Origin: an uncultured Acidimicrobiia bacterium | GTDB lineage: Bacteria; Actinomycetota; Acidimicrobiia; Spongiisociales; JAENVV01 | NCBI GenBank assembly: GCA_905480085.1 | Contig: CAJQPD010000248.1 | Coordinates: 1-5,855 of the forward strand | Direction of reading: 5' to 3' | Length of the DNA: 5,855 nucleotides | In this document: positions 5,271-5,855 of the stretch, piece after piece | Layout of the letters: every line of letters begins with the position of its first letter | How positions within the stretch are numbered: position 1 is the first letter of the stretch | Program-made: the position numbers and the translations under genes | The notes under the pieces: generated by a model | Told to the model about the DNA's origin: nothing | The model's database searches: none | Seen by the model: the letters and a program-made list of their open reading frames with translations, nothing else

Positions 5271-5855
5271 ATGGCCGAGTACTATCACACGCAGGGAAAA
5301 GACCGAAACGGGCCAATCGGCCTCGCCGAATTACAGGATCTCGTGACGTCCGGCCAGGTGGCCGGGACCGAGTACTACTGGACGACGGGAATGGCTGACT
5401 GGGCGACCATCGCCAGCTCCGAGTTGTTTTCAGTTCCGCCCGACACCGGCATACCGCAGTCCAATGCGATCCGCGAAACGGTTGCAGAATCGACTTCTTC
5501 CGCTCCTTCAACCCTGGCCGCCTCAGCCGACCTTGACAGCTTGAGCGCCATCGATCAGCCAATCGACTCGGCGCCGACTGCCCGCTGGTCGCCAGATCCG
5601 GTGACACCATCGACGACGCCACTGGTCTCGTCTTCGATGACCGGCTCCGATCACGGCACCGTGCAACGAGTGGCAGCCAAAATGCCCAAACCTCTCTGGC
5701 TGGTGGTCAACGGTGTCGTGACTGGCCTGTCTGGCCTACTGCTGGTACTCGGGATTGTCACAATCCCCTTCGCCGCCGTAGTGATATGGATGGCTGTGAT
5801 GCTTTTCAAAGCCAACACATCGCTCGAGAACGCTCGACGAACCGGGTCGCTCGAG
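5271..5855 (+). CDS. GYF_2-domain membrane protein (partial, C-terminus off the edge)
   Basis: An open frame of 195 codons from an ATG runs off the right edge without a stop. Residues 4-46 match the bacterial GYF_2 (DUF4339) pattern: YYHTQGKDRNGPIG at the start, a central LQDLVTSGQV, then YYWTTGMADWATI with the characteristic 'W..GM.DW'. A Ser/Thr/Pro/Asp-rich, probably disordered linker follows (about 55-130). Then come two closely spaced hydrophobic segments (about 142-162 and 165-179) ending in LFKANTSLENAR; this resembles the small membrane domain (DUF5362-like) found with GYF_2 in other bacteria, though I am unsure of that name. GYF domains bind proline-rich peptides in eukaryotes; the role of the bacterial version is largely unknown. 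The N-terminal domain and linker should be cytoplasmic, as no signal peptide precedes them. It follows the lipoprotein gene by 41 nt on the same strand. The family call is good; the function is unknown. Confidence 0.82.
   Translation, partial: MAEYYHTQGKDRNGPIGLAELQDLVTSGQVAGTEYYWTTGMADWATIASSELFSVPPDTGIPQSNAIRETVAESTSSAPSTLAASADLDSLSAIDQPIDSAPTARWSPDPVTPSTTPLVSSSMTGSDHGTVQRVAAKMPKPLWLVVNGVVTGLSGLLLVLGIVTIPFAAVVIWMAVMLFKANTSLENARRTGSLE

Noticed and set aside
4702..5622. Minus-strand open frame of 306 codons
   Set aside because: It is antisense to the lipoprotein cyclophilin and the GYF gene, which have clear domains; its translation is Arg/Ser-rich with no recognisable motif, as expected for a shadow in GC-rich DNA.
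1..5855. Search for CRISPR arrays, transposase genes, terminal inverted repeats, tRNA or rRNA genes
   Set aside because: No repeated spacer-type units, transposase motifs, cloverleaf or rRNA-like segments were found; the window is nearly all housekeeping coding sequence.

Overview
The window looks like ordinary chromosome from a high-GC Gram-positive bacterium, most likely an Actinomycetota member. The reasons are the GC-rich third codon positions, the gene order dapA - RNase J - ftsK, a GTG start overlapping the upstream stop, and several ATG starts with a TANNNT motif 6-8 nt upstream and little or no Shine-Dalgarno sequence. An Acidimicrobiia-type lineage is possible, but the sequence alone cannot fix this.

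Layout: the minus strand from about 3000 down to 1 carries dapA (lysine/diaminopimelate synthesis), then rnj (RNase J) overlapping its stop by 4 nt (GTGA), then a 94-nt gap with a perfect GC hairpin, then the N-terminal membrane part of an FtsK/SpoIIIE DNA translocase that runs off the left edge. A 73-nt divergent intergenic region (3001-3073) separates this from the plus-strand genes. These are a thioredoxin-TPR protein (CnoX/YbbN-like) at 3074, a cytoplasmic cyclophilin at 3989, a lipoprotein cyclophilin at 4498 joined to it by TAATG, and a truncated GYF_2-domain membrane protein starting at 5271 and running off the right edge.

How they fit together: the left block is a conserved housekeeping cluster (cell-wall precursor/lysine synthesis, RNA decay, chromosome translocation). 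The right block is a protein-folding group: a thioredoxin-fold chaperone candidate plus two paralogous prolyl isomerases, one predicted inside the cell and one anchored on the outer face of the membrane. I see no mobile element, CRISPR array, tRNA/rRNA, toxin-antitoxin or defence module, and no convincing sign of a wholly new system. The points most worth a second look are the recurrent leaderless-promoter geometry, the paired cyclophilins, the hairpin after rnj and the palindrome between the divergent promoters. Coding density is high and no gene-free stretch reaches 300 bases.
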